Shown: positions 45,641 to 55,968 of the stretch, one piece after another
Layout of the letters: the number at the start of each line of letters is the position of its first letter
How positions within the stretch are numbered: position 1 is the stretch's first letter
Assembly: GCA_958430865.1 (NCBI GenBank)
Contig: CAUDNR010002890.1
Coordinates: 17,357-76,315 of the forward strand
Reading direction: 5' to 3'
From: Entrophospora sp. SA101
Lineage: Eukaryota; Glomeromycota; Glomeromycetes; Entrophosporales; Entrophosporaceae
Length of the DNA: 58,959 bases
Program-made: the position numbers and the translations under genes
The notes under the pieces: model-generated
What the model was told of the DNA's origin: nothing
Seen by the model: the letters and a program-made list of their open reading frames with translations, nothing else
Databases searched by the model: none

Positions 45641-46757
45641 GCCATAACATAGTTGAACTATTACAAGCTGCATTTGTTCGAAAGGTTCAACTCAAAAATA
45701 TGGTTTTTTTATCTATAAAAATTTTTTTTAAAGATATAATTTTGTTTATTTTTTTAAATTATAATTACTTTTACTGTGTATGTATGTATGTATGTATATA
45801 TAATGTATACATACACACACACATAACAAACACACATATATAGAATGTCAAAGTTAATGTTACCGCTATAGCTAACGATACAGTTGGCACACTTGTAGCA
45901 AATGCATACAGCGATCAAAATACTATAATTTCAGTAGTTTTAGGTACGGGAACAAATGCAGCTTGTATTTGTACAACATCATCAATAACAAAAGCCAAAT
46001 TCCCTTCAAATGCACCAGATTGTATGATCATGAACACTGAATGGAATTTAATGGGAATAGAGTTTCTACCATTTATAAAATATGATAGGATCCTTGATTT
46101 GCAAAGCCCGTTCCCTAAACTTAAATCTTTTGAAAAAATGGTTAGTGGGTTTTATCTAGGTGAATTGGTAAGATTAACAATTGTTGATTTTGTGAAAACT
46201 TATAATTTATTTGGTGGATTCTTGCCAGGAGGAATGGAAATACCTTACAGTTTTTCAATTCTACAAATGACTGAAATCGAAAGGTACCCAACTAATCAAT
46301 TAATTATTGTTAAATTAAATTTGAATTTGATCAATTTAAATTAATATCAACAATATCAATATCAATTAGTGATAGATCATCTGATGCTAAAGAAATTTTA
46401 AATGTTTTATTGAAAGGATTTAAATTTCCTGATCAAAAAAAACCAACTAAAAAAGATATGCGGATAATATCTGAAATTGTTAAAATATATTCTACACGTT
46501 CAGCTAAATTATCGGCTGCAGCTATTGGTTCATTAATTAAATTCCAATGTCCAGATTTTCCTTTGGTTGAACGTGACGTTATAGTGGCAATTGATGGATC
46601 GATGTATCATAAATATCACAAATATTCTAGTCGAATGAGTGAATATTTAAGAGATATTCAACATATTGCAGAAGATAAAAGAACAAAATTAAGTGATATT
46701 GAATATGGTGGTTTCATAGGCATTGCAATAATTGCTATGATGTATTCTCAATATTAA
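45063..46757 (+). CDS. Hexokinase-fold protein, probably non-catalytic
   Basis: Four exons (45063..45481, 45573..45684, 45844..46283, 46370..46757) join in phase to 452 residues, close to the family length of ~480. The order of hexokinase blocks is preserved: MIPSYVSRLPTGIEVGTYLA, ELSDTYLRAAVVTLIG, NFGFPIKQTAINRCIA, IGNGLNLMGLEGHNIVELLQ, VTAIANDTVGTLVA, VVLGTGTNAACIC, MNTEWNLMG, FEKMVSGFYLGELVRL, RSAKLSAAAIGSL, AIDGSMYHKYHKY. Key sites differ from active enzymes: the phosphate-1 loop DLGGTN is ELSDTY, the TK of WTKGF is GN, the Glu of DExSxNPG is lost, and the GSGxGAAL loop is GGFIGIAI. The NDT aspartate (catalytic base) remains. I infer a regulatory or sugar-sensing pseudoenzyme, as known for some fungal hexokinase homologues. 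Its 5' half is duplicated at 1-906. Confidence 0.85.
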
Positions 46758-48010
46758 TATTATTAATACTATTATGATTTGCCGATTATTACTTGATTTT
46801 TTTCAATTTTAATTACATATATGTATAGATACTATATTTAAATATTTATTATTTCATATAATAATATTTATTTTTTTGAATATATATATATAAATGTAAA
46901 TAAAGTTAAAAAATTGATTCTTTAAACATTTGATTGCATAACAATAATAGGTTTCCACAAGGGCTTAATATAGAGGAGTAAAACATAATTGATTAATTGG
47001 GGTATTTCCACAAAATTCAGATGGTGTTAATATTAACATAAAACGCAATTTTCCGCAACTTTTCGTTTTACTTTCATTTTAGAATCCGTATACGGAATAA
47101 ATACAAGAATGATGACAGTTTTATTGAATACAAAAAATTTTTTTAGAAAAAGGACGGTAGTTCGTTAATGATTTCCAAAAGGAGAGTTTTGCCATTAAAT
47201 GCGCCTGGAGAACACGTCCGAGTTTCATGAAGAACTGGTATTCTCAAATTGGAAGTTGGTGTTTCTTTAGAATAACACTTTTCTGTATATCATTATCACA
47301 ATCATCTATTGCAATTGGCTCATCAAAAGATTCATATTAATATACCATCTTATTTTTTGTCTCAATTTGTTACATTGTTTCAGATGTAGCAGAGTTTAAC
47401 GGAATTGCATGAAGTAAAAACTGATGGGTTGTATACAAAATAAAACATTTTTGTTATTGATGGTTGCCATGATGAATTAGATTTAAAATAACTTTCCTTA
47501 TACATGAATCAGGTGCCTTCAAAAATTATTAGATCGAGATCCAGATTAATTTCGATTCTGCATTCAGAAATTTCCATATTGAGGTTGATTTCTATCTGAG
47601 ATTGAGATCAACATTCAATATATATATATATTAAGTAATAAGTCAGTAAGATTGAACAAATAAATATGAATTTGAATTTTTAGAAAATGGAAGATATCAA
47701 GTGCCAATTCATTTCTTTGATGTAAAGAGATGCAAAGTTGCATTTTTAAATATTAATAGTTGTCGATCATCTCAATTTTTGTTCAAATAGTGGTTGTATC
47801 CGTTGATTATCCAACACCCGGATAATCGATCAGTCAATAAAACTCAACACACGGATAATCGGTCATTCACCGAATATCCGCCGAGTACCCGCCGAATATC
47901 AACTGAATATCCGTTGAATATACTTTTTTTTTTTTTTTTAAGAAATATAAATAACAACAGATTCAAGTTTATTCGTTCGGCTGTCATTGTGTTTCTAGCT
48001 TCACTAAATA
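46758..48010. other. No gene recognised; ATCCG-rich repeats
   Basis: AT-rich spacer. At 47800-47925 short repeated motifs occur (CCGGATAATCG, CGGATAATCGGTC, CCGAATATCCGCCG), ending in a T run. A related motif (CCGATTAACCAGATAATCGG) recurs at 48370-48420. They look like the ends of an old transposon, but no clear inverted repeat pair could be drawn. Confidence 0.4.
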
Positions 48011-48155
48011 CAGTCAAACCTTGTCACAGCGGATGAATGAAGATTTATTTAAACCCCGTTGTGGCAAGATTTACTGATCTTGCCACAATGGATTTTTATA
48101 TTTCAATGTGAATGTGTAACAAAATTTAAAAATCCGTTATGACAAAGGTCGCTCA
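48011..48155. mobile_element. Pogo-type MITE, family A, right end damaged
   Basis: It begins TA then CAGTCAAACCTTGTCACAGC. Subterminal motifs (CACAATGGATTTTTATA, AAAATCCGTTATGACAAAG) match the 79-bp copy at 29285, but the final GGTTTGACTG is missing, so the right end has been lost. Confidence 0.65.
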
Positions 48156-48770
48156 TTTGAAGTAGAAGTTACTGCAATGCATAAATATTCTTTAAATAAG
48201 AATGACACAGTTAGTATTCATATTACTTGATATATTATTATAATAGAAAGAATGTTGGTGATAATGTAATAGTGGATAAAATAGTATTAACATGTTAATG
48301 TATTCTTTCAATTACGCGGATAAAAATTTTTATTTTTATATTTCTGTACCACGATTATTCCAGTGAAAATTTTCAACACCCGATTAACCAGATAATCGGT
48401 GAATAATCGGTGATTCAAAAAAATCGATGAGACGGTTTTTGGAACAAATATATTAATTAGTTTCTTAAAATATTCATTACATACAGTATATAAAATAGAA
48501 AATATCTAAACATACCCGGTGGGTATAATACCCGGATCATGTGTTTGTGCAACTTAACATAAAAATAAACTTTTTTTCATATTTATACATGACAAAAAAA
48601 AAATAAACTTTATTCTTTATAATTCATCTTCAACAACAAAAATGTCACAAAATTTACACTCATTTGATTTTATTGATAAGTTGAATCTGGAAGAAGGACT
48701 TACTTTCGTTTCGTGGGAACAGGCAAAATTATTTTGCATTATAAGAGGGTTTTAGTTATAGGATTAGGCT

Positions 48771-49800
48771 AGGGGTTGGCACCGTTAACCGGTTAAGATA
48801 TTTTTTTAACCGGGTTAACCACCATTTATTAATTTTTTTTTATATATTACAGTCAAACCTCGTCACAGCGGACCTCACCACAACACATTTCTTGTTACAA
48901 CGGATTTAAGTATTGTCCCCCTATTAAAACGTTTGTCATAATAATAACGGATTCTACTACTAATAATAAATTTGTTCCACGGATTTTTAATGGCGTCTTT
49001 CTATATGTCTACAGCAGATTCACGTGACATATAAATGTCCAAATTACCAAAATTGATAGAGGAAAACTGCAATTCTCCCTTTGGAAAATGAAATATCTAA
49101 TAATGAAATTGAAAATTCAAGAAATATAGTCGAAGAGATTTCAAAATGATGTTAATAATATAATAGTTGTTGAGAGTAACACTATGTCTAAAGTTTCAAC
49201 GAAAGATGCCGTAATTTCCTTTGAGATAACTGTGATTTAGAAATAGATTGTAAAGAATTTAAAGCATTTAAACCATTGAAGAAGTGAAATTATTAGATAA
49301 TACAACCAAATATTTCAACAAATAATTTTCATTTCCGTATGTATTATTCATTTATTTATTCTGTATTTAGTTTATTAATTTATTGCACTATACTAAACCT
49401 CTCTATAACGAACTCTAAGTAAGTTTCTCTATAACGAATTTCCCTTTTGTCGCCCGTCTCCGATTCAATCTTTTATAATTAATTTCTCCCTATAATGAAC
49501 AAAAGCAGAAAAATGCATATAGTGGAGAGAGAGCTTTGTATTATTAAAAAAATTTTGCCCGATCATCACCAATTTTGCCGCTGCGGACTTCTTTTCATAA
49601 TAATAATAATAATAATAACGGATTTTTTTGGCTGGAACCATGAATCCACCGTGGCGAGGTTTGACTGTAATCATTTAGCATCTATTAAGTGTATAATAAT
49701 AAAATTAAACAGGCGCGTGATTATTTTGTAAGTAATGAACGATCGAATTTACCAGTTAAAAAATTCCACGTGACTAAATTAAACGGTTAACCTGTTAACT
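48771..49800. mobile_element. Possible older hAT-like element carrying a nested insert
   Basis: Left end AGGGGTTGGCACCGTTAACC followed by GGTTAA and TTAACCGGGTTAACC has hAT-type character. GTTAA-rich sequence reappears at 49783-49800 (AAACGGTTAACCTGTTAACT), on the far side of the family-A element. The right terminus is not recognisable, so the outer element is tentative. Confidence 0.35.
48850..49667. mobile_element. Pogo-type non-autonomous element, family A (818 bp)
   Basis: It starts CAGTCAAACCTCGTCACAGC and ends GGCGAGGTTTGACTG, with TA on both sides (48848-48849, 49668-49669). The interior shares the CTTGTTACAACGGATTTAA and GATTCACGTGACATATAAAT blocks with the copy at 18148. Near 49393-49500 it holds AACCTCTCTATAACGAAC and related repeats that look like a further pogo/Fot1-type end, suggesting a nested remnant. 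No transposase. Confidence 0.9.
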
Positions 49801-49811
49801 CTTCATATTAA

Positions 49812-49844
49812 TATAGTAATAGTAATAGTAATAGTAATAGTAAT
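49812..49844. repeat. (ATAGTA)n microsatellite
   Basis: Five or so consecutive copies of ATAGTA. No gene is nearby. Confidence 0.85.
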
Positions 49845-50087
49845 TTCTGACAAATCCGTTCGTGTAATTTGTGAAGCATGTGATTTTAATCTCGTGATTT
49901 TTAACTGCGGGGGGAAGCGGTCCAATTTACTCGTTCACAACATTTGAAAGTATTTCTTATATTTATTGCAGATCCACCAAAATTTAATTCTTTCTGCCTA
50001 CTTTGCTTGTCACCATAGGACCAATTTCAGAATCTCTTCAATTTTAAAATAAATGAAAACCTACAAAGTGAACATAAAATAATATAT

Positions 50088-51855
50088 ATGGTTATAGGTA
50101 TGTATATGAAAAGTAATAATAACCAAATTAACAAACATAATGATTCTAATGAATATGAAAGAGCAATTTGTTTTTTAGAGAAAGGTTGTGATTGTGGTTG
50201 CTCTTCAAGAATTCCCAAGGAAGAATTTGCAGAACTAAGGGAATCATTTCAAGCTCTTTCTAAATCAGAACAAGATATATTTTTAATGGCTCAACTTAAA
50301 GCCATGGATGGTGGGTCAATAAGCACTAGCAGACACCTTAAAAAGAAAACTAGACCTAATAAAAGAACTTTCTACATTGAGATCACAATATACCCCTTTG
50401 TCAAGAAACTTATCTTAATATGTTTGGAATTGGTAGAACTTATTTTGAAAATATTAGAAATCATTTGATAAACAATGGTCTTCTGCCAAGAATTCATGGT
50501 AATATTAAAAGGATGCCTCAATGGAAAAATAAAATGGTAATTGATAAAAATATTGCTGAAGTAGTAAAGAATTTTTGGAAAATTTTGCAGAGGTTCATGG
50601 ATACCAAGTCCAGGAAGAAGTACCAATAGAATAGCTCAATCAATTATATTTTTACCAGCTGAGATGAGTTATAAATCACTCCACAGAGATTTTCTAGCTG
50701 GTCTAGAAGAAGATAATAATTTGAAATCTTTGAAGTATGATGCTTTCAGAAAATTATGATATCAATTGATACCAGAGATTCAAATTATGAGTCCCAAGAC
50801 TGATCTGTGTGATACTTATCAACATTTTAGAGATGGTTTACACTATAATGCTTGCCAAGAGGAAGAGGCTAAAGATCTGCTCAAAAGATTTAAAGAACAT
50901 CTGTCCAAGGCCAAATTAGAAAGAAATTATTATAATAAATATACCAAATTAGCAGAAGAATAAAGAAAATTAGTTAATCAAAATTATTCAAAGGGCAAAA
51001 CACCATATTGCAGTATTGATGTCACTGCTCATTACAGTTATGATTGAGCCCAAATGTTCATGTACCACATTCTGATCAACAGGCAAGTAAAATAAATCTA
51101 TTACCTTAGTCCATGTAAAGTTCATTTATTTGGTATTCAAGGTGAAGCAGTAAGGGAACAAATTAATTATGTTTTTAATGAAGATGAAATTATAGGAAAA
51201 GGACCCAATGGAACTCTTAGTATGATTTTTGATGGAATTAAGAAATTGAATAAAAGTGAAAAACATTTAAAGATTACTTGTGATAATGCTGGAGGACAGA
51301 ATAAAAATAGCACCACTGTTTGGTTTTACTTGTATTTGGTAATTTGTGGTTATTATGAAAGTATTTCATGATTCCTGGACATACCAAATTCAAGTGTGAT
51401 GGTAGTTTTTGTTTAATAAAAAAACTCTATAGGAAAACAAGAGTAGATTGTGTAGATCATGTAGTTGAGGTGGTGAAAAGATCTAGTCCAACAGGATTGA
51501 ATAAAGCTCAGCGTTATGAAGGTGGAAAAGGTTTTCAATACTTAGATATTAAAGCAATTTTGGGAAGAAATTACCAAGCATACAGAAATATCAACATTTT
51601 CTTTTTGAAGCATCTAATCTTGATACAGTGAAAGTTCAAGAAGTTGCTAATGGACCTTTTACTGAATTTAATTTATTGAAAACCAAGAAAGCAGATATTT
51701 TTGAAGAGATTAAAGCTTTATCTATTTTAGTGTTAACACCACCTCCTTTGGGCCATAAAAGACAAGAATACCTTTATAATAATATTCACCCATTTGTGAA
51801 AGATGAATACAAAGATACTACTTGTCCAAGACCATTCTATACTGCCAACAAATAA
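50088..51855 (+). pseudogene. DUF7869-type transposase-like protein, decayed
   Basis: Pieces in order: MKSNNNQINKHNDSNEYERA with a Cys-rich GCDCGCSSRIPKEEF (50088-50380); MFGIGRTYFENIRNHLINNG (50420-50629); ENFAEVHGIPSPGRSTNRIA spread over two frames, SIIFLPAEMSYKSLHRDFLA; YQLIPEIQIMSPKTDLCDTY with LERNYYNKYTKLAEE; YCSIDVTAHYSYD; KITCDNAGGQNKN (about 51265-51310); MIPGHTKFKCDGSFCLIKKL with RKTRVDCVDHVVEVVKRSS; ending RPFYTANK, stop at 51855. The MSPKTDLC, DNAGGQNKN and GHTKF...D blocks are those of a transposase family widespread in fungi and animals (DUF7869), likely RNase-H-like with D-D-(D/E) residues. There are at least six stops or frameshifts, so it is inactive. Confidence 0.75.
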
Positions 51856-52079
51856 AATGTTCAGAACAAAATCACCTTCATTACTTTATTACTTCTTTGC
51901 TGTCATAAGTTTAATAAGTTTAATCTTTTAACAAATATTGCTAGCTTTTTCCACCTTTAAAGTAAAAAAAGTACTAAAATAATTTATATACTTAATATAT
52001 CATCAATAAAAAGGATATAAGTATATTAAAAGAATAAATAAATAAAAAAAGGTAATAAAAGAAAGTCACGACAAACATC

Positions 52080-54855
52080 ATAAATGAACTTGAACAGAGA
52101 AACAAACAATTATTAGAAGAGATAGAACAATTAAAAGCCCCTTGCAATTTAAACAGTTGAATAATGAAGAAATTAGAGCATGAATAACTACTGTTTTAAG
52201 TGAAAGTCATTACACTAACAATCCTGATGTAGATGTAGTTGGTGAGATTATGAAAGTTTATTGTGACCAAGAAAAGTGGTCTCAGTTTTGTAAGTTATAT
52301 CCTACAGAACCAGCTTGTAGAAATTTAATTCTTAACACTTACCAATATTATCCTTATTATAAGCAGTCAAGTCATTATTGGAAAGTAAGAAATAAGGCTA
52401 AAAGAGATATTTTTATTAACCTCATTAAATTAAATTCTGAAGAAATCAAAGAATTATTTAGAAAGTGATTAAGAGAAGGCAAAATAGAAGATAATTTAAC
52501 TCTAAAAGGAATATTAGAAAGAGGATATGAAGGATGAGATTCAATCAATCAAAGTGTTATAATAATTATTGCCTTAAAAATCTTTCTCTGGATGAGTTAA
52601 TTGGTAGTTGGAATGAATTATCTTATAAAACTAAGGAAAATTTTGATAAAGTTTTAAACAAAATCAAGAATATGAAGAGGAAATTAAGGAATTAGAAGCA
52701 GAACAAGCAAATTTGGAAGCAGAGGTAGAAGAGTTAGAAGAAAGAGTAAAAATAGAGCAGGAACAAGTTAAGGAAGTTGTAGCATGTGGTGAAAAATGAA
52801 GTAAAAATCAAGCAGAAGATATAAAAGAAAAAAAACAAAAAACTCAAAACTGCTACAGCAGACCTCCATAAATGCACCCCCCTTGGGACCAAGGGACAGC
52901 GTGCATTTATGGAGGGTGTGCATTTATGGAGAGAAGCAATTTCATTGGTCGCAAATGATACGCAATATTTTAAATACAGTAATACTAAATAAATATCCAT
53001 TGTAGTTTGTTTTGATGAACTTACTTTTTTTTATATTGATATATATCTTTCAATTTTATTAACCAATTTTATTTGTTTGTAGCATTATTTTTCTTGCTGT
53101 AATAAAAATGAATGTACAATTTCAAGACCTTTAATGCTTCCTCAAGGCTTAATGTCATCTTCTCAAAATTGTCAGCAGGTACATTAATTTTATTTTTATA
53201 CATTTCTGCAAGTTCTTTGATTATTTTATCATCATCTGGAACCTCACAGACAATATTTTCTTCAGGATATTCAAAAATTCATCAACTTGCATTTTATGAA
53301 AACATTTAGTGACACAAAGTCATGAAATTGGGATTGCATTACATATTGGAAATTATCCAATCAAATCAAAAAATTTGCCGATGATTTCTAAATTTATCCT
53401 AGTTACATGATGAATTTTATACATTAGTCATAAAGATGTTAGCCAAAATGGTTTTTGAAAAAATCAATTTCGGCAGGCAATTTCAGATTTACAATATTTT
53501 CATAATGATGGACATAAAAAAACCACCCAGAATTTTGGCTATTGAGTTAAAGTGTTCAAATAATTTTGAGTATAATTTTGGCAATTAATAAAATTAATTT
53601 TGGCAACTATGAAAAAATATTTTGGCATTTCGGATTTGGTGATGATCATTTATTAAGTGAAATAATTTTGGCTAACATCTTTAATTAGTCATGTGGGGTG
53701 CATTTATGGAGGGAGTTTTCATATGAGTGGGACTGAAAAAATACTGTGCAGTGCAGAGTATGGAGGGTGTGCATTTATCATTAAGTCCTGAGGTTGGGAC
53801 CAAGACTTAGCATGCATTTATGGAGGGTGTGCATTTATGGAGGGTGCATTTATGGAGGTCTGACTGTAGTGAAAAGATTTCTCATCTAGAAACTCAAGTT
53901 GAAAAGTTGGAAAAACTAAGCAAGCAATTTGCTGATAGTGAATCACAGAATGAAAGTCTAAAAAGGTTAGATTACTTAGCAGCAAACCTTTACCTGTTGA
54001 AGAAGAAAATAAGATTCTAACTAAGCAAAGCATTTTCAAGTGATTAAAAACAAAAGCAAAGGTTAAGATTCAAAAACTGCAAAGTCTAATCAAAAAAGAA
54101 AAATTTCACAACCAAGAAACAATTGCTCAAGTAGAGGTAAAGTCTAAATAATGAGTAGATTACAATGAGAGAACTGGAATACACAGTTTTAGAATTGGAA
54201 AAAAGAAAGTAAAAAAACTTGCGATTTTTGTTCTAAACTTGAAAACAGAAACAATGAGTCTGTTCATCAAATAAGGTCTCACACTAAAGTGGGGAATGAA
54301 TTTCAGATGACATGGTTTGTGAAAGGTGCAAAGAAAAGTATTGGAATGATGAATTGTTAAAGTGTAATAGGTGTGGTAGATTACAAATTAAGTTAAATTT
54401 TGATATTGTTACTGGTAAGAATGATTGCTACTGTATTAGAAACAATGAAGACTTGAAGAGAAGGAACTCCCCCTCTTACCTTATGAAGAAATAAACCAGT
54501 CTGCCTTTTATGAAAGACAAATAAACTCCTTACAAGAACAATTAAATGAGACTGAAGAAGCATTGGAAATTGAAAGAGAAGAAGTAGCCAAGTTTCAAGA
54601 GAAACCTGAAGAGTGAGGTAAAAGACAGAAGCAAGAGTTGTTAGATAAGATTAAACAACAAGAAGCAGAAATTATTAAATTGACTCAGAAAATTGAACAA
54701 TTGAAAACTTTAACCCCTCAAGAGTTAGTCAATAAGTTAAATGCTTATGAGGCAGAGAATGAGAAATTGAAGAACCAGCTAGAACAATTACAACAGAACG
54801 GTCAACTAACTGCTCAAATTGAAAAAATGACCTTGATTGAAAATAAAAGGTAATT
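52080..54855 (+). pseudogene. Coiled-coil/zinc-ribbon region of the same element, split by a MITE
   Basis: Plus-strand pieces: MKVYCDQEKWSQFCKLYPTE (52250-52468); ELEAEQANLEAEVEELEERV (about 52690-52760); then, after an inserted element, SEKISHLETQVEKLEKLSKQ (53870-54020); a four-cysteine motif CERCKEKYWNDELLKCNRCG (54315-54380) that looks like a zinc ribbon; and LDKIKQQEAEIIKLTQKIEQ to IEKMTLIENKR (54638-54853). Long Glu/Lys/Gln heptads indicate coiled coils. Many stops. A diverged copy lies at 20460-21720. I infer that it is the downstream part of the DUF7869 element; it could instead be a second element. Confidence 0.5.
52856..53866. mobile_element. Pogo-type non-autonomous element, family B (1011 bp)
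   Basis: Ends CAGCAGACCTCCATAAATGC and GCATTTATGGAGGTCTGACTG are inverted repeats differing by one inserted base. TA flanks both sides (52854-52855, 53867-53868). Subterminal TGCATTTATGGAGGGTG motifs are repeated in both orientations. No transposase frame was found. It interrupts the coiled-coil coding region, so it is younger than that copy. Confidence 0.88.
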
Positions 54856-55968
54856 AAAAATTAATAAGGTTGAAAAAAAGTAATTATTTGTTTTAGTTAT
54901 TCTGTCAGTTTTCTTTTTTTTCTTGATTCCTTACTAGAATTCTTTAATACTCTTTTTGAAAACTCTTTCCTCTTGATAAATTTCATAGGTAATCCTTTCT
55001 TTTTTTAGATAAGTTTCCAGTGTTTGAGTGTCATTTATCTTGAAAATATAAGGAGCAATTTTCTCACCTTGTTCCTTCTTCAAAATACTTCTGATAGTAC
55101 TATAATTCTTGGTTCCATGGTATATCTGATGTAAATTAGCTTCATGTTAATTATTTTTGTCTAAATATTGTGATTACATTACATGGTAATAATACAATTG
55201 CGATGTTAAACACTATTGATCCCTGAAAATTTTGGTAACACCAATGTTCACTTTGTCTGGTTTTGTTGCAGTATGCTCCAAATTATATTAGATCCGAAAA
55301 ACCCCTCTTACACATTAAGAGTTAGACCAAAAAGATGAATTATTACGAGCCATAGCCACAAAATTAAACTTGGCAGGCAATACAAGCAAAAGAAGTTTTA
55401 GATAAGAAAGTTAATAATTGTGGCAAGTGGACCAAGTTTTTGCTGCTGCCTGTATGTATGCAAACAAAAGTGAAATAAAAAAGAGATTGTTAAACTGAAA
55501 AATTATGGTAATATCCTTAGCAGTGTTATTTCTGCTCAAGAAATATAAGAATTTAGAAGCGGGATGGTGATTAAAGGTAATTTTGAGGAAGTGGGGAAGA
55601 ATGCTCTTTACTTTAACGTTGTTTTATCTCCGTTGGAGGTTTACGAACTAGGATCGAAAAAAACAAACAGGTAAACCTTTTTTTTCTTACGTTATATTAA
55701 TAGTACGATCGTGGCGTTTGGCACTTTGAACCTGAAATTTCTTTATGGCACCTGCCTTCAAATATAATAAATAAACAACATTTTTATTATTATTACAATG
55801 GTTTTTTTTTTTTTTAAATTAAATAAATTAATATATATAAATATAAATATAAATATAAATGACTATCAAATATACACATTTTTTGTAATTTTCTAATAGA
55901 AAAAATCTAATCTAACTATATAGGAAATTTAATTAATTTGTTTTAAATTTAATCATCTTTGTCCTCAT
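54856..55968. other. 3' portion of the large transposon, then spacer
   Basis: 54900-55300 matches 21440-21720 (TAATCCTTTCTTTTTTTAGAT, GCAGTATGC). Translation of 55310-55680 gives frames with CGKWTKF, ACMYANKSEIKKRLLN and GNFEEVGKNALYFNVVLSPL, repeating themes of the coiled-coil region (CDQEKWSQFCK). The end of the element could not be fixed. Confidence 0.45.

Noticed and set aside
45535..45843. 102-codon plus-strand frame
   Set aside because: It is hexokinase exon 2 extended into intron 2; the GT donor at 45685 and AG at 45843 restore the conserved protein.
47800..47930. CRISPR-like or satellite array of ATCCG motifs
   Set aside because: Unit length and spacing are irregular, no constant spacer exists, and the context is eukaryotic; it looks like old transposon ends.
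48361..48420. Right end of a terminal-repeat element paired with 47800
   Set aside because: The two regions share only short GATAATCGG motifs, not an alignable inverted repeat, and no target duplication was visible.
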